Assembly (NCBI GenBank): GCA_943789465.1
Contig: CALSUF010000001.1
Coordinates: 124,001 to 188,000 of the forward strand
DNA length: 64,000 nucleotides
DNA from: an uncultured Flavobacteriaceae bacterium
GTDB lineage: Bacteria > Bacteroidota > Bacteroidia > Flavobacteriales > Flavobacteriaceae
Direction: 5' to 3'
Part shown: positions 7,257 through 16,769 of the stretch, in pieces
Layout: every line of letters begins with the position of its first letter
Numbering within the stretch: the first letter of the stretch is position 1
Made by a program: the position numbers and the translations under genes
The notes under the pieces: generated by a model
The model's input: only the letters and a program-made list of their open reading frames with translations
Told to the model about the DNA's origin: nothing
Databases searched by the model: none

Positions 7257-8771
7257 ATGGCAATTCCATTAGTAAATTCTGTGGCATCCTGGTTTTTAAA
7301 GAAGCGATTTCATCAAATTGATTTGTTTCTAAAATATCCTCATGAAGTTCAAAATGAATTGCTTATAAATCTTTTGACAATTTCAAAAGATACAGAGATT
7401 GGAAAGATCTATGATTTTAAATCGATTCGTAATTACCGCGAATTTTCTCAGCGTGTTCCTGTTTCCACTTATGAAGATTATCAAAATTTAATAGAACGTT
7501 CTCGAAAGGGGGAGCATAATATATTTTGGTCAAAGCCGATCAAGTGGTTTGCAAAGTCGAGTGGAACTACTGGGGCAAAAAGTAAGTTTATCCCTGTTAG
7601 CTCCAATTCGTTAGAGGATTGTCATTATGCTGCGAGTAAAGATTTGCTGTGTATGTATTTGAATAATAACGAGGGCTCTACACTTTTTAATGGGAAAAAT
7701 TTACGCTTGGGTGGTAGTAAAGAGTTGTATGAAGAAAACGGAACTGTTTTCGGAGATTTGTCTGCAATTCTAATTCATAACATGCCTTTTTGGGCAGAGC
7801 TTAGCAGTACCCCAAGTAATAAAGTTTCCTTGATGAGTGATTGGGAATATAAAATGCAGGCGATTGTCAACGAAACGATGAATGAAAATGTGACCAGTCT
7901 TGCTGGGGTTCCTTCTTGGATGTTGGTGTTACTCAATAATGTTTTAGAAACTTCTGGCAAGAAAACAATTTTGGATGTATGGCCAAACTTAGAAGTGTAT
8001 TTTCATGGTGGGGTTAGTTTCTTACCTTATGTCGATCAATTTAAATCGATCATTCCTTCAAAGTCGGTGAAGTATTATGAGATCTACAACGCTTCTGAGG
8101 GGTTTTTTGCGATTCAAGATCGCAACCATTCTGACGAGCTTTTACTGATGTTGGATTACGGTATTTTTTATGAGTTTATTCCTATGTACACTTATGGAAC
8201 AGCTACTGAAAAAGTCATTCCTTTATCGGAGGTTGAAGTGGGTGAAAATTATGCCATTATTGTGACTACGAATGCGGGCTTGTGGCGTTATAAAATTGGA
8301 GATACGGTGGCGTTTACCTCAACATCACCTTATCGCATCAAAGTGACTGGTAGAACTAAGCATTTTATAAATGTTTTTGGTGAGGAGTTAATCATCGAAA
8401 ATACAGATAAGGCGATAAAAATAGCCACTCAAAAAACCCAAACGGAAATTGTTGATTATACGGCAGCGCCCATATTTATGGAAGGAAAATCTAAAGGAGC
8501 CCACGAGTGGATCATTGAGTTTAAAACGCCTCCTAAGGATTTACAGTATTTTGTAGAACTTTTAGATAATTCTCTAAAAGCTTTAAATTCTGATTATGAG
8601 GCCAAACGCTATAACAACATTACCTTAAACATACCTAAGGTTCATGTGGCACAAAAAGGGTTGTTTCATAAATGGATGAAAAAGAATAATAAATTGGGGG
8701 GTCAGCATAAGGTACCTCGCCTGTCAAATTCGAGATTGTTCATTGAAGAATTGCTTATTCTCACGAAATAG
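7257..8771 (+). CDS. GH3-family acyl-adenylate-forming enzyme
   Basis: The 504-residue protein belongs to the GH3 family, a branch of the ANL adenylating enzymes named after plant auxin-amino acid synthetases. The ATP-binding motif SSGTTGAKSKFIPVS lies at about residues 100-114, the YEIYNASEGFFAIQD motif near 273, and the WRYKIGDTVAF motif near 342, as in the plant proteins. By family chemistry it should activate a carboxylic acid as an acyl-adenylate and pass it to an acceptor, possibly an amine; the substrates in bacteria are not known. It is followed by a terminator hairpin at 8924-8960. No pathway partner lies beside it. Confidence 0.85.
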   Translation: MAIPLVNSVASWFLKKRFHQIDLFLKYPHEVQNELLINLLTISKDTEIGKIYDFKSIRNYREFSQRVPVSTYEDYQNLIERSRKGEHNIFWSKPIKWFAKSSGTTGAKSKFIPVSSNSLEDCHYAASKDLLCMYLNNNEGSTLFNGKNLRLGGSKELYEENGTVFGDLSAILIHNMPFWAELSSTPSNKVSLMSDWEYKMQAIVNETMNENVTSLAGVPSWMLVLLNNVLETSGKKTILDVWPNLEVYFHGGVSFLPYVDQFKSIIPSKSVKYYEIYNASEGFFAIQDRNHSDELLLMLDYGIFYEFIPMYTYGTATEKVIPLSEVEVGENYAIIVTTNAGLWRYKIGDTVAFTSTSPYRIKVTGRTKHFINVFGEELIIENTDKAIKIATQKTQTEIVDYTAAPIFMEGKSKGAHEWIIEFKTPPKDLQYFVELLDNSLKALNSDYEAKRYNNITLNIPKVHVAQKGLFHKWMKKNNKLGGQHKVPRLSNSRLFIEELLILTK

Positions 8772-8923
8772 GGAGCGTATCATATAAATTGTAATAAATA
8801 AGAGATATCTCCATGGTAGTATTTCATTTGATCATGAATACCCACCAGGATAAATAAAAATTTTTGTAGACAAATTAGTGTTTTTCAAAAATCTTGATTT
8901 GACATTAGATTCGTATAAACTAA

Positions 8924-8960
8924 TAAAGAGTGATGATGTCAATAACACCACCACTCTTTA
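8924..8960. terminator. Two-way terminator between the GH3 gene and the PorP/SprF gene
   Basis: TAAAGAGTG (8924-8932) pairs with CACTCTTTA (8952-8960) around a 19-base loop that can pair further. It sits between two convergent genes. The short T-runs make it only a moderate candidate. Confidence 0.5.
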
Positions 8961-8984
8961 TGTTTATAAATAAATTTTATTATT

Positions 8985-9875
8985 CTACAATAACAAACGA
9001 AACAAAAACTCATGAGATCCACCGCTCACTTTTATAATTTCTCTTCTCGCAGAAGTTTCATAGGCATATCCCACATTCATCCAATCAAATAGGTCAATCA
9101 TAAATAATCCTGAGAATGCATTATCTGTCCTGTATGAGAGACCAACTTCTAATTTATCGATTACTCTCACTGCTGCAGTTAAGTCTAAAGATAACGGCAC
9201 CCCATTGGTGTAAATTGCCATTAGAGAAGGTTTAAATTGAATGTCTTTAACCATGAAATTATAGCCTCCACTGAGATATGTACTCTTGCTATCTTTAGAA
9301 TAAATATAAGAATCGGAAGTGTCATTTATAAGCGCCCTAGAGTTTAGTAGTTTTGGAATTGAAAAAGAAATAAAGTAATTATCTTTTTTTAAATAAGCTC
9401 CAATCCCAACATTTGGCCTCAATCTTTTATTTATTTTCCATAAAGTTGGGTCAGAATTTACTCTATAGCCTTTTAAGCCTTTAGTATCTAGATGATAAGA
9501 GCTGCCTCCTACTTTTAAACCCAAATTAAGGTTTGTGTTTTCAGACAATTGAAGTCGATAAGAGAAGTCGATAAAAATATCTACTTCGCTTTCAATGAAC
9601 ACTTTATCATTTATCACGGATAATCCCATTCCAAGTCTGTCGCTAATGGGGGTCGAAAGATTAAAAGATTGTGTTTCGGGTGCACCTTCAACTCCATTCC
9701 AGGTGTTTCTGACGTGAGATATAAACTCGATTCGCTCTGAATTGGCTCCTGCATAAGCAGGATTGATTACGTTCATCGTATAACGGTACAACGAGTAGTT
9801 AGTGTCTTGCTGAGCAAACGTTGTGCTAAAGACTAACAAGAATGCTATTCTTAATGTGTTTATAAGATTTTTCAT
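8985..9875 (-). CDS. PorP/SprF-family T9SS outer-membrane protein (module 1)
   Basis: At 296 residues with a signal peptide (MKNLINTLRIAFLLVFSTTFAQQ), it is a predicted outer-membrane beta-barrel of the PorP/SprF family, with the hallmark opening YSLYRYTMNVINPAYAG (family: NPAYAG after the first strand) and amphipathic strands through to the C-terminal FLFRLLL. In Flavobacterium johnsoniae SprF is needed to secrete the type B cargo SprB, and similar pairs recur in the phylum. I start at ATG 9873-9875; the longer frame would overlap the upstream gene. The metalloprotease with a type B C-terminus ends 19 bp upstream, so this is probably its dedicated partner. The leader AAACCAATACT precedes the ATG. 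Confidence 0.88.
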   Translation of the reverse strand: MKNLINTLRIAFLLVFSTTFAQQDTNYSLYRYTMNVINPAYAGANSERIEFISHVRNTWNGVEGAPETQSFNLSTPISDRLGMGLSVINDKVFIESEVDIFIDFSYRLQLSENTNLNLGLKVGGSSYHLDTKGLKGYRVNSDPTLWKINKRLRPNVGIGAYLKKDNYFISFSIPKLLNSRALINDTSDSYIYSKDSKSTYLSGGYNFMVKDIQFKPSLMAIYTNGVPLSLDLTAAVRVIDKLEVGLSYRTDNAFSGLFMIDLFDWMNVGYAYETSARREIIKVSGGSHEFLFRLLL

Positions 9876-9894
9876 AGTATTGGTTTTACGATTA

Positions 9895-12800
9895 TTATTG
9901 TGTGATATAAATCCATCCAGTACGAATGTCTGTACGATCTCCCATGAGATCGATATGATAATAATAGGAGCCCGAAGGAAGTGTTTCTCCTCTGTAACTT
10001 CCATTCCATGGGTTGTAATTGCCTCTAGATTCAAATATTTTATTACCCCATCTGTTGTAAACTTTAATAACATTATTAGGGTAATTTTGAATATTTATAA
10101 TGTGCCATGTATCATTAATGCCGTCTCCGTTAGGAGAAATGATGTCATTAAGATCATGCTCGTCACATACATCTCCAACTCCATTATAATTAAGATCAAT
10201 TTGTTTTGGATTGAATACCAATGGACAATTGTCACTAAAATCTAGAATTCCATCATTATCGTCGTCGTCGTCACATTCATCTCCAAAAGTATCTCCATCT
10301 GTATCAATTTGATCCGCATTATAAGTCATTGGACAATTATCGTCCTCATTAAGCGAACCATCTCCATCAAGATCATCATCACATATATCACCGATTCCAT
10401 CTCCATCTGTATCTAATTGATCTGGATTGAAGTTTGATGGGCAATTATCACTTGCATTGAAAATACCATCAAAATCAATATCGTCTGGGTCTACATAGCC
10501 ACATATTTCTAAGATAACTTCATTGATGTCTCCATCATCTGAAAAAGGCCAGGTGTCTAAGATGGTAAATACCCACGTTCCACTACCTAAGGTTTGAGTG
10601 TTCTCGAAATTTAAATCGGCTAGTTCGCCTGGGTTTGGTTGAAATGATCCTGTAAATGGAGCCGTACCAGCAACAATAGAAACCTCGGCTTGATCATCAA
10701 AAACCGTTTGAGTGTAATTGTCTCCAGATCCACCGTTACCATTTGAGAGGAATACAAATTGACCTTCAGGTGTGTCGTTAGGACCAACAATACCAAATGC
10801 TAAATCTGAAAGCCAAGGGTGTGTGATGTCGACCGTAACATTAACATCTTCTATTTCTAATCCATTAATAACTTCTATTTCAATATTGGTAATATTTCCA
10901 TCAGGATCAATAGTAGTAGGGATTGTATAGCTATACGTTTCACAAACATACATACAAGCATTACCTATGCCATCACTATCAGTATCTTCTTGATCTGAGT
11001 TGGGCCTAGTAGGGCAGTTATCATCATTGTTCAATACACCATCTCCATCAATATCATCATCACACACATCTCCGATACCATCTCCATCAACATCCGATTG
11101 GTCACTATTAGGGGTATCGAAGCAGTTATCTGCTGGGTCTAAAACACCATCCGCATCCGTGTCTAATGAAAATTGACCTGCAACACAAAAATCCAATATA
11201 AAACTATTTATTGCTCCTCCATCAAGGTTAAAAGCATCGATTACAGTCAATGTCCAATCGCCTTGGACAGACTCTCCGTTAAATACAGATAGCGCTTCCT
11301 CAGGAATGTATGTTCCATCATATGGTGGCGTTGCTGAAGTTATTGGCGTTGTGGCATCATCATCAAAGACAGTAATTGAATAATTTTGCCCGTTACCTCC
11401 ATTGTTAGAAGTTAGCGTCACAATAGTCCCTGTTGGACTTTCTAGGGATATTGTTAAGTCTGAAATCCAACTATGTTCTATATCTATCGTAACATTTACA
11501 TCTATTAGTTGTAAATCATCGGTCATATTGATGCTAGAAGTATATGTTGCTCCTGCGCCAGTTGATATCTCAATTGGCAAGTCGCTGGCTGAAAATGCTT
11601 GGCAATTAATTTCAGAGGTTGTAAACTTATTTGCTGTTGAAAAGGACCCTGTAGCACATTGATTTTTGATTCTCACTCTCCACCAATAATCAGTATTACT
11701 TAAAAGTGAAGTTCCTAATTCAAAAGTGTTTGTAGAGAGTGTAGTCGTATTAATAATATTCGTAAATCCAGCATCTGAAGCAATTTCTATGTCATACTGC
11801 TTTGCATTTGAGTCCTCTTGCCAAGTAAATTGAGGTAATAAACTAACGCCTGTTGCATTGTTTATTGGAGTAGAAAGTGTTGCTGTTGTTACTGTACTAC
11901 TAAAAAGATTCAATTGAACATCATATGTCTTTGCAACTGATGGGGCTGTAGCAACTGCAGAAATCGTATGACTTCCTAATGCCACATTATTTAACCCAGA
12001 TACTGTCATTTCAACTACTGTTCCATCAGTTGTTGCAGACGTTGGGTTAAAAGTAACCGTTGCTCCAGTAGGTATATTGTTTGCTGCAAAAGCGGTTGTT
12101 TCTGCAAACCCTAAAAAAGTTTGATATGTAAACGCATAAACAGCGTCATTTGGAACACATACATCGAGTGAAGATTCAGTAGTATTTAACACAAATTCTG
12201 TTTCTTCAATCTCAAAATTAGTGCTATTTATTGCCAAAAATATATTCCCGGCACCTTCCACTTTAATCCTTGCAGTTGTAGTGGTCAATACGGGGATTGT
12301 AACAGTATGAGAGCCATCATTTGGCACATTAGTTGCCAATGTATGAGGGAATGTTAATCCACCGTCTTCTGAAAGTAAAATATTAACGTTCGGAGTGTTA
12401 ACTGCTCCTACATTGGTATCTGCAACATCCCAAGTCACGATTTCGGAGTCTCCAGAAAACACAACATAATTTACTGTGTTTTGAGAAGTTACTTGAAATG
12501 GTCCTGAAGCAGCATCAACCGTTACTTTCATGGTGTCGGAGCTGCTTTGTGGCGTTAGACCTGTTCCACCTGAAATACTCCTGTCTCTAACTGTAAAGCT
12601 GAAATTCAAATCTCTACCTACTTCACTTACTGTTTCCCATGATGTGTTATCTGCCATAACTGTTGGGTTCGTTTCTGTAAGCTCTCCGGCTAAGATTCTG
12701 TTTAATATTGGCATGTACCTTTCTGGAGTTGTAACAGGGGGTCTTGACCTGAAATTAGCTCCAGATGTGTTTGTTGGACCAAAATTAGTACTAGTGATAT

Positions 12801-14217
12801 TTCCATCATCTATTTGTTCCCAATTATAATATAAGGCGTCTCCATCAGCATCCGTAGCCGTTCCTTTTAGTCTAAAGGCCGTTCCCATTGGTATGGTATA
12901 ATCAGTGCCCGCATCTGCTACTGGAGGGTTGTTTGTAATCGTTGTACCAACCCAACAAGTTTTAGATTCTAGATTTGTAATAATTTGATCAATACTTACA
13001 TATTGAAAATAGGGATCTGAATGTGGTTGAACATCACTAGGACCTGTAATTCCTGCATACCCCATAATAGTTGTTCCACTTCCAGGTTCTACATTTTTTC
13101 CAGTCCCTTCAGAATTATGAGAAAAAGTATGATTAGCACCAAGTTGATGCCCTATCTCATGCGGCACATAATCAATGTCAAAAGTATCTGAAGGTTGATC
13201 ATTAGGGAATAAATTAGAAGAAAAACCACTTCCTTTGCTACCGTCTTCACAAATACATCCTATGCATCCTGCATTTCCGTTTGGATTGTCTTTGTGGAAA
13301 AGATGCCCTATATCGTAATTAGCTTCTCCTATTTCTGAAGTAAGAGTGTTTTGTAATTCGCCATTAAGATTACCTCCACCGTATGGATCCGTTGAAGAGT
13401 CAGTATAAAGAATCTCTATACCACTAACCAAGGTAAGGGTGAGAGCCATATCAGTCTCGAAAATCTCATTTGAACGGTTCAAAGTTGAAACGACCTGAGC
13501 CAATGCATCTTCTTGAACAGTACCATTAGAATCATCACCATCGTCCCATGTATTTGTGTATTCGGCAGAACCAGAAATTGCTATCCTTAACGTTCTTAAT
13601 GTTTGATCGTCAGCTGTTTTAAATGTTTGAGGTTTATTTGCGTTATTTATAATTTCATTTTTCGTTGAGCAGATAAACTTTTCATCCTTTTTACTCCAAT
13701 TGACACCTCTTTCATAAACTGTATATAGTAAAGAAGATCTCGTTGACTCTGGTTGAATTAAAATCATAGGATCAACAATAGAACTCAACATGGCATTTAA
13801 GCCAAGAGGAGTGACGCTAAAACGCACCCTGTTGCCATTGTTTTCAACACCATAGCCTACATAGGTTTTGATATTTGGATAGCGTATAGAAAGATCGTTA
13901 GAAAGCACAGGTGCTTCATACACAATGAATTTTTTTAGTTCACCTCTACTGTTTGGAAACGAAATACTAACAGATGATCTAAGGTTTTGAACCCCTCTTT
14001 TAGGAACACTCTTTAGTTGTTTTTTTAATGCAACCACGTCTAACTCGTAGGTTAGTTGTGAGTATTTATCAAAAGTGGATTGAGTTTGATTACTCAACAA
14101 AACTTTTTGATTACTTTGTTGGATTTCAGTCCATATTTGATCCTGTGCGTATACAGAACTAAATAAAGAGAAGAAAATAAAAAATGTAATTAACGTAAAT
14201 TGACTTTTTTTTGCCAT
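9895..14217 (-). CDS. Secreted zinc metalloprotease with two P-domains, TSP3 repeats and a T9SS type B signal
   Basis: This 1440-residue surface or secreted protein starts with a signal peptide (cleavage near VYA-QDQ) and a propeptide-like region. The reprolysin/metzincin catalytic domain (about 200-425) has the zinc site HEIGHQLGANH starting at residue 353 and a Met-turn TIMGYAG. A fibronectin III-like segment lies near 790-865. Two proprotein-convertase P-like domains follow (about 872-1015 and 1089-1235), separated by a block of thrombospondin type 3 calcium repeats (DxDxDG and DNCP motifs, about 1018-1078), with a second TSP3 block at 1242-1355. The C-terminus (ISPNGDGINDTW, then YNRWGNKIFES) is a gliding-type CTD, T9SS type B. 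It is followed by its likely SprF partner. Its substrate is unknown. Confidence 0.93.
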   Translation of the reverse strand: MAKKSQFTLITFFIFFSLFSSVYAQDQIWTEIQQSNQKVLLSNQTQSTFDKYSQLTYELDVVALKKQLKSVPKRGVQNLRSSVSISFPNSRGELKKFIVYEAPVLSNDLSIRYPNIKTYVGYGVENNGNRVRFSVTPLGLNAMLSSIVDPMILIQPESTRSSLLYTVYERGVNWSKKDEKFICSTKNEIINNANKPQTFKTADDQTLRTLRIAISGSAEYTNTWDDGDDSNGTVQEDALAQVVSTLNRSNEIFETDMALTLTLVSGIEILYTDSSTDPYGGGNLNGELQNTLTSEIGEANYDIGHLFHKDNPNGNAGCIGCICEDGSKGSGFSSNLFPNDQPSDTFDIDYVPHEIGHQLGANHTFSHNSEGTGKNVEPGSGTTIMGYAGITGPSDVQPHSDPYFQYVSIDQIITNLESKTCWVGTTITNNPPVADAGTDYTIPMGTAFRLKGTATDADGDALYYNWEQIDDGNITSTNFGPTNTSGANFRSRPPVTTPERYMPILNRILAGELTETNPTVMADNTSWETVSEVGRDLNFSFTVRDRSISGGTGLTPQSSSDTMKVTVDAASGPFQVTSQNTVNYVVFSGDSEIVTWDVADTNVGAVNTPNVNILLSEDGGLTFPHTLATNVPNDGSHTVTIPVLTTTTARIKVEGAGNIFLAINSTNFEIEETEFVLNTTESSLDVCVPNDAVYAFTYQTFLGFAETTAFAANNIPTGATVTFNPTSATTDGTVVEMTVSGLNNVALGSHTISAVATAPSVAKTYDVQLNLFSSTVTTATLSTPINNATGVSLLPQFTWQEDSNAKQYDIEIASDAGFTNIINTTTLSTNTFELGTSLLSNTDYWWRVRIKNQCATGSFSTANKFTTSEINCQAFSASDLPIEISTGAGATYTSSINMTDDLQLIDVNVTIDIEHSWISDLTISLESPTGTIVTLTSNNGGNGQNYSITVFDDDATTPITSATPPYDGTYIPEEALSVFNGESVQGDWTLTVIDAFNLDGGAINSFILDFCVAGQFSLDTDADGVLDPADNCFDTPNSDQSDVDGDGIGDVCDDDIDGDGVLNNDDNCPTRPNSDQEDTDSDGIGNACMYVCETYSYTIPTTIDPDGNITNIEIEVINGLEIEDVNVTVDITHPWLSDLAFGIVGPNDTPEGQFVFLSNGNGGSGDNYTQTVFDDQAEVSIVAGTAPFTGSFQPNPGELADLNFENTQTLGSGTWVFTILDTWPFSDDGDINEVILEICGYVDPDDIDFDGIFNASDNCPSNFNPDQLDTDGDGIGDICDDDLDGDGSLNEDDNCPMTYNADQIDTDGDTFGDECDDDDDNDGILDFSDNCPLVFNPKQIDLNYNGVGDVCDEHDLNDIISPNGDGINDTWHIINIQNYPNNVIKVYNRWGNKIFESRGNYNPWNGSYRGETLPSGSYYYHIDLMGDRTDIRTGWIYITQ

Positions 14218-14724
14218 GACATAATTTGATTTAAGTTATATTTATAAATAAACGATTTACTTACAGTAAACATTTACTGTCCGTTAGTCGTTAATTCCTT
14301 AATACAGTCAGTCTAGATATTTCTATCTTTTCAGAATGTAGCTAAGTTGATTTATCAAAAAATTAAATGGTTAAATTTTGCCACGTTTTAAATTAAAAAC
14401 ACTAGTTCTTTTGGTTGACCTAAGGTTTATGAAGTAGTACTACAAGACTAGTAGTACACAATCACTATTGTAAATGATTTATACTATTCAAAAAATGGAG
14501 TAAAGAAGTTTTTATTTCATAAGTAGTAGTGTGGTTTAAAATTAAGGGTAGTCCAAATTAATGTTTTAAAATTAATAATGTTATATTTTTTAACATTATT
14601 TTTTAAACAAAGCCCTGCCTCTGGTTCATAAAAATGAATAATAATCCTTGAAACACACTTAATAACTAGGTAGAGTTTCAGTAGAGTTTTAATCTGGAAA
14701 AATTAACTTTCTAAAATTAAGGAA
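14218..14724. other. AT-rich intergenic region upstream of the metalloprotease
   Basis: No protein gene or known RNA is visible in this 507-bp spacer. It contains an 8-bp inverted repeat ACAGTAAA/TTTACTGT (14263-14280) about 50 bp before the metalloprotease start, a 7-bp stem GTACTAC/GTAGTAC with a 7-base loop (14437-14457), and a 10-bp AT-only hairpin (14574-14600) followed by T's. The last may end clpX transcription. It should also hold the metalloprotease promoter, but I find no convincing TAnnTTTG. Confidence 0.5.
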
Positions 14725-15957
14725 TTATGAAACGGCTTTCAGCCGTTTGATTTGGGTACGTGTCAAGTGTTTTTGAACATAGGCTTTGTCAACAACCAAA
14801 ACGGTTTCGTCACTGCTTGGAAGTACAAACATGGCATCGGTTAAAATTTCTTCACACAAAGATCGCAATCCACGAGCTCCTAATTTATATTCAATCGCTT
14901 TCTTGACAATAAAATCTAAAGCATCTTCTTTAAAAGACAACGCAATGTCATCCATTTCAAAGAGTTTTTTGTATTGTTTTACAAGCGAATTTTTGGGCTC
15001 TGTTAAAATTGCTTTTAAAGTTTCTTCGTCCAAAGGGTTCATATAAGTAAGTACTGGTAAACGTCCAATAATTTCTGGTATGAGTCCAAAATCTTTTAAG
15101 TCTTTTGGGATGATGTATTGTAATAAGTTTTCAGTATCAATTTGCTCTTCTTCGTGAGAAGCTTTATAGCCAATTGCTGACATATTGAGTCGCTTGGAAA
15201 TATGACGATTTACGCCATCAAATGCACCTCCAGCTATGAATAAAATATTTTCTGTATTGACTTCAATAAATTTTTGATCTGGATGTTTTCGTCCACCTTT
15301 TGGCGGTACATTGACAACAGTTCCTTCTAATAGTTTTAAAAGGGCTTGTTGTACTCCTTCTCCAGACACATCGCGTGTAATAGAAGGATTGTCACTTTTT
15401 CGGGCTATTTTATCAATTTCGTCGATAAATACAATGCCACGTTCTGCTTTTTCTTGGTCGTAATCAGCTGCTTGGAGTAAGCGTGTGAGCATGCTTTCAA
15501 CGTCTTCCCCAACATAACCAGCTTCAGTTAATACTGTTGCATCCACAATGGCTAGTGGGACGTTGAGCATTTTTGCGATGGTTTTGGCCATCAGGGTTTT
15601 TCCAGTCCCTGTTTGCCCTACCATTATAATATTACTTTTTTGGATTTCAATATCGTCCTCAGATGCTGGCTGCAACAATCGCTTGTAGTGGTTATAAACG
15701 GCTACAGACATGACTTTTTTGGTTTGTTCTTGACCAATAATGTAGTCGTCCAAAAAGGCTTTGATTTCTTGAGGTTTTTTAAGCATAACATCCGAAGTGA
15801 GTCCGCTAGTTTTATCTTGCTTTGCTTCTTCAACAACGATTCCATTGGCTTGCTCTATACAGCGATCGCAAATGTGGGCATCGATTCCTGCAATGAGTAA
15901 ATTGGTGTCAGCTTTTTTCTTGCCACAAAATGAACAGTCTAATTCTTCTTTTGCCAT
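14725..15957 (-). CDS. clpX: ATP-dependent Clp protease ATPase subunit ClpX
   Basis: ClpX unfolds tagged proteins and feeds them to ClpP. The 410-residue protein has the N-terminal four-cysteine zinc domain (CSFCGKKK at 8-11, [10 protein letters not shown] near 29), Walker A GQTGTGKT near 113, Walker [11 protein letters not shown] near 177, the sensor and arginine region [16 protein letters not shown], and the pore-type GYVGEDVE loop. Length and order match the family. It lies 19 bp downstream of clpP and is probably co-transcribed with it, with trigger factor just before: the standard tig-clpP-clpX order. Confidence 0.98.
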   Translation of the reverse strand: MAKEELDCSFCGKKKADTNLLIAGIDAHICDRCIEQANGIVVEEAKQDKTSGLTSDVMLKKPQEIKAFLDDYIIGQEQTKKVMSVAVYNHYKRLLQPASEDDIEIQKSNIIMVGQTGTGKTLMAKTIAKMLNVPLAIVDATVLTEAGYVGEDVESMLTRLLQAADYDQEKAERGIVFIDEIDKIARKSDNPSITRDVSGEGVQQALLKLLEGTVVNVPPKGGRKHPDQKFIEVNTENILFIAGGAFDGVNRHISKRLNMSAIGYKASHEEEQIDTENLLQYIIPKDLKDFGLIPEIIGRLPVLTYMNPLDEETLKAILTEPKNSLVKQYKKLFEMDDIALSFKEDALDFIVKKAIEYKLGARGLRSLCEEILTDAMFVLPSSDETVLVVDKAYVQKHLTRTQIKRLKAVS

Positions 15958-15976
15958 AACTAGTTTGGGATGTTAT

Positions 15977-16651
15977 TTAACTTCGAGTTAGTATTTCGTC
16001 AATCATTCCGTATTCTAAAGCTTTGTCAGATTTCATCCAATAATCACGGTCACTATCTGCATATACTTTATCATAGTCTTGACCTGAGTGCTTACTAATG
16101 ATTTTGTAAAGTTCTTCTTTTAGTATTAGGATTTCGCGTGCTGTAATTTCGATATCACTTGCTTGACCTTGCGCACCTCCTAGTGGTTGGTGAATCATCA
16201 CTCTTGAATGTGTCAAACCACTACGTTTCCCTTTGGCACCTGCACATAATAATACCGCACCCATAGAGGCTGCCATTCCTGTGCAAATTGTTGCTACATC
16301 TGGTTTTATGAGTTGCATCGTGTCATAAATTCCAAGTCCTGCATACACACTTCCACCAGGTGAGTTGATATATATTTGAATATCCTTGGTGGCATCTGTA
16401 CTTTCTAAAAACAAGAGCTGTGCTTGAATAATATTGGCAACTTGATCGTTGATTGCTGTTCCCATAAAGATGATACGATCCATCATTAATCTTGAAAACA
16501 CATCAAAAACAGCAACATTCATCTGACGCTCTTCAATAATATTTGGCGTCAAACCCATTGGGGTCATACTACTTACTATTTTGTCATAATAAGTGCTGCT
16601 AATCCCTTGATCTTTTATGGCGAATTTTTTGAATTCATTTCCGTAATTCAT
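15977..16651 (-). CDS. clpP: ATP-dependent Clp protease proteolytic subunit ClpP
   Basis: ClpP is the serine peptidase that forms the barrel of the Clp protease and works with ClpX. The 224-residue protein has the catalytic serine in GMAASMGAVLL (near residue 117), the histidine in RVMIHQPLGG (near 142) and the handle and Asp region further on. The family start MNYGNEFKKFAIKD is slightly longer than in proteobacteria and may include a processed propeptide. It sits directly upstream of clpX. A terminator separates it from tig, so it probably has its own promoter as well. Confidence 0.97.
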   Translation of the reverse strand: MNYGNEFKKFAIKDQGISSTYYDKIVSSMTPMGLTPNIIEERQMNVAVFDVFSRLMMDRIIFMGTAINDQVANIIQAQLLFLESTDATKDIQIYINSPGGSVYAGLGIYDTMQLIKPDVATICTGMAASMGAVLLCAGAKGKRSGLTHSRVMIHQPLGGAQGQASDIEITAREILILKEELYKIISKHSGQDYDKVYADSDRDYWMKSDKALEYGMIDEILTRS

Positions 16652-16723
16652 AATGCTTTTTTTAGGTTTTTAGAATGTAAATATAAAGCTATTTATAGTT
16701 TTATACTTGCTTTTAAGGTATAA

Positions 16724-16750
16724 AAAAACACTTCCTAAGAAGTGTTTTTT
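16724..16750 (-). terminator. Intrinsic terminator after tig
   Basis: AAAACACTTC pairs with GAAGTGTTTT around a CTAA loop; on the minus strand the stem is followed by a run of seven T's. It lies 20 bp past the tig stop codon. Confidence 0.8.
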
Positions 16751-16769
16751 ATTTAATTATTTACAAAAA

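Noticed and set aside
10140..11180. Repetitive DNA with regular spacing that could suggest a CRISPR array
   Set aside because: The repeats are in frame and encode DxDxDG thrombospondin type 3 motifs of the metalloprotease; they are not near-identical and have no unique spacers.
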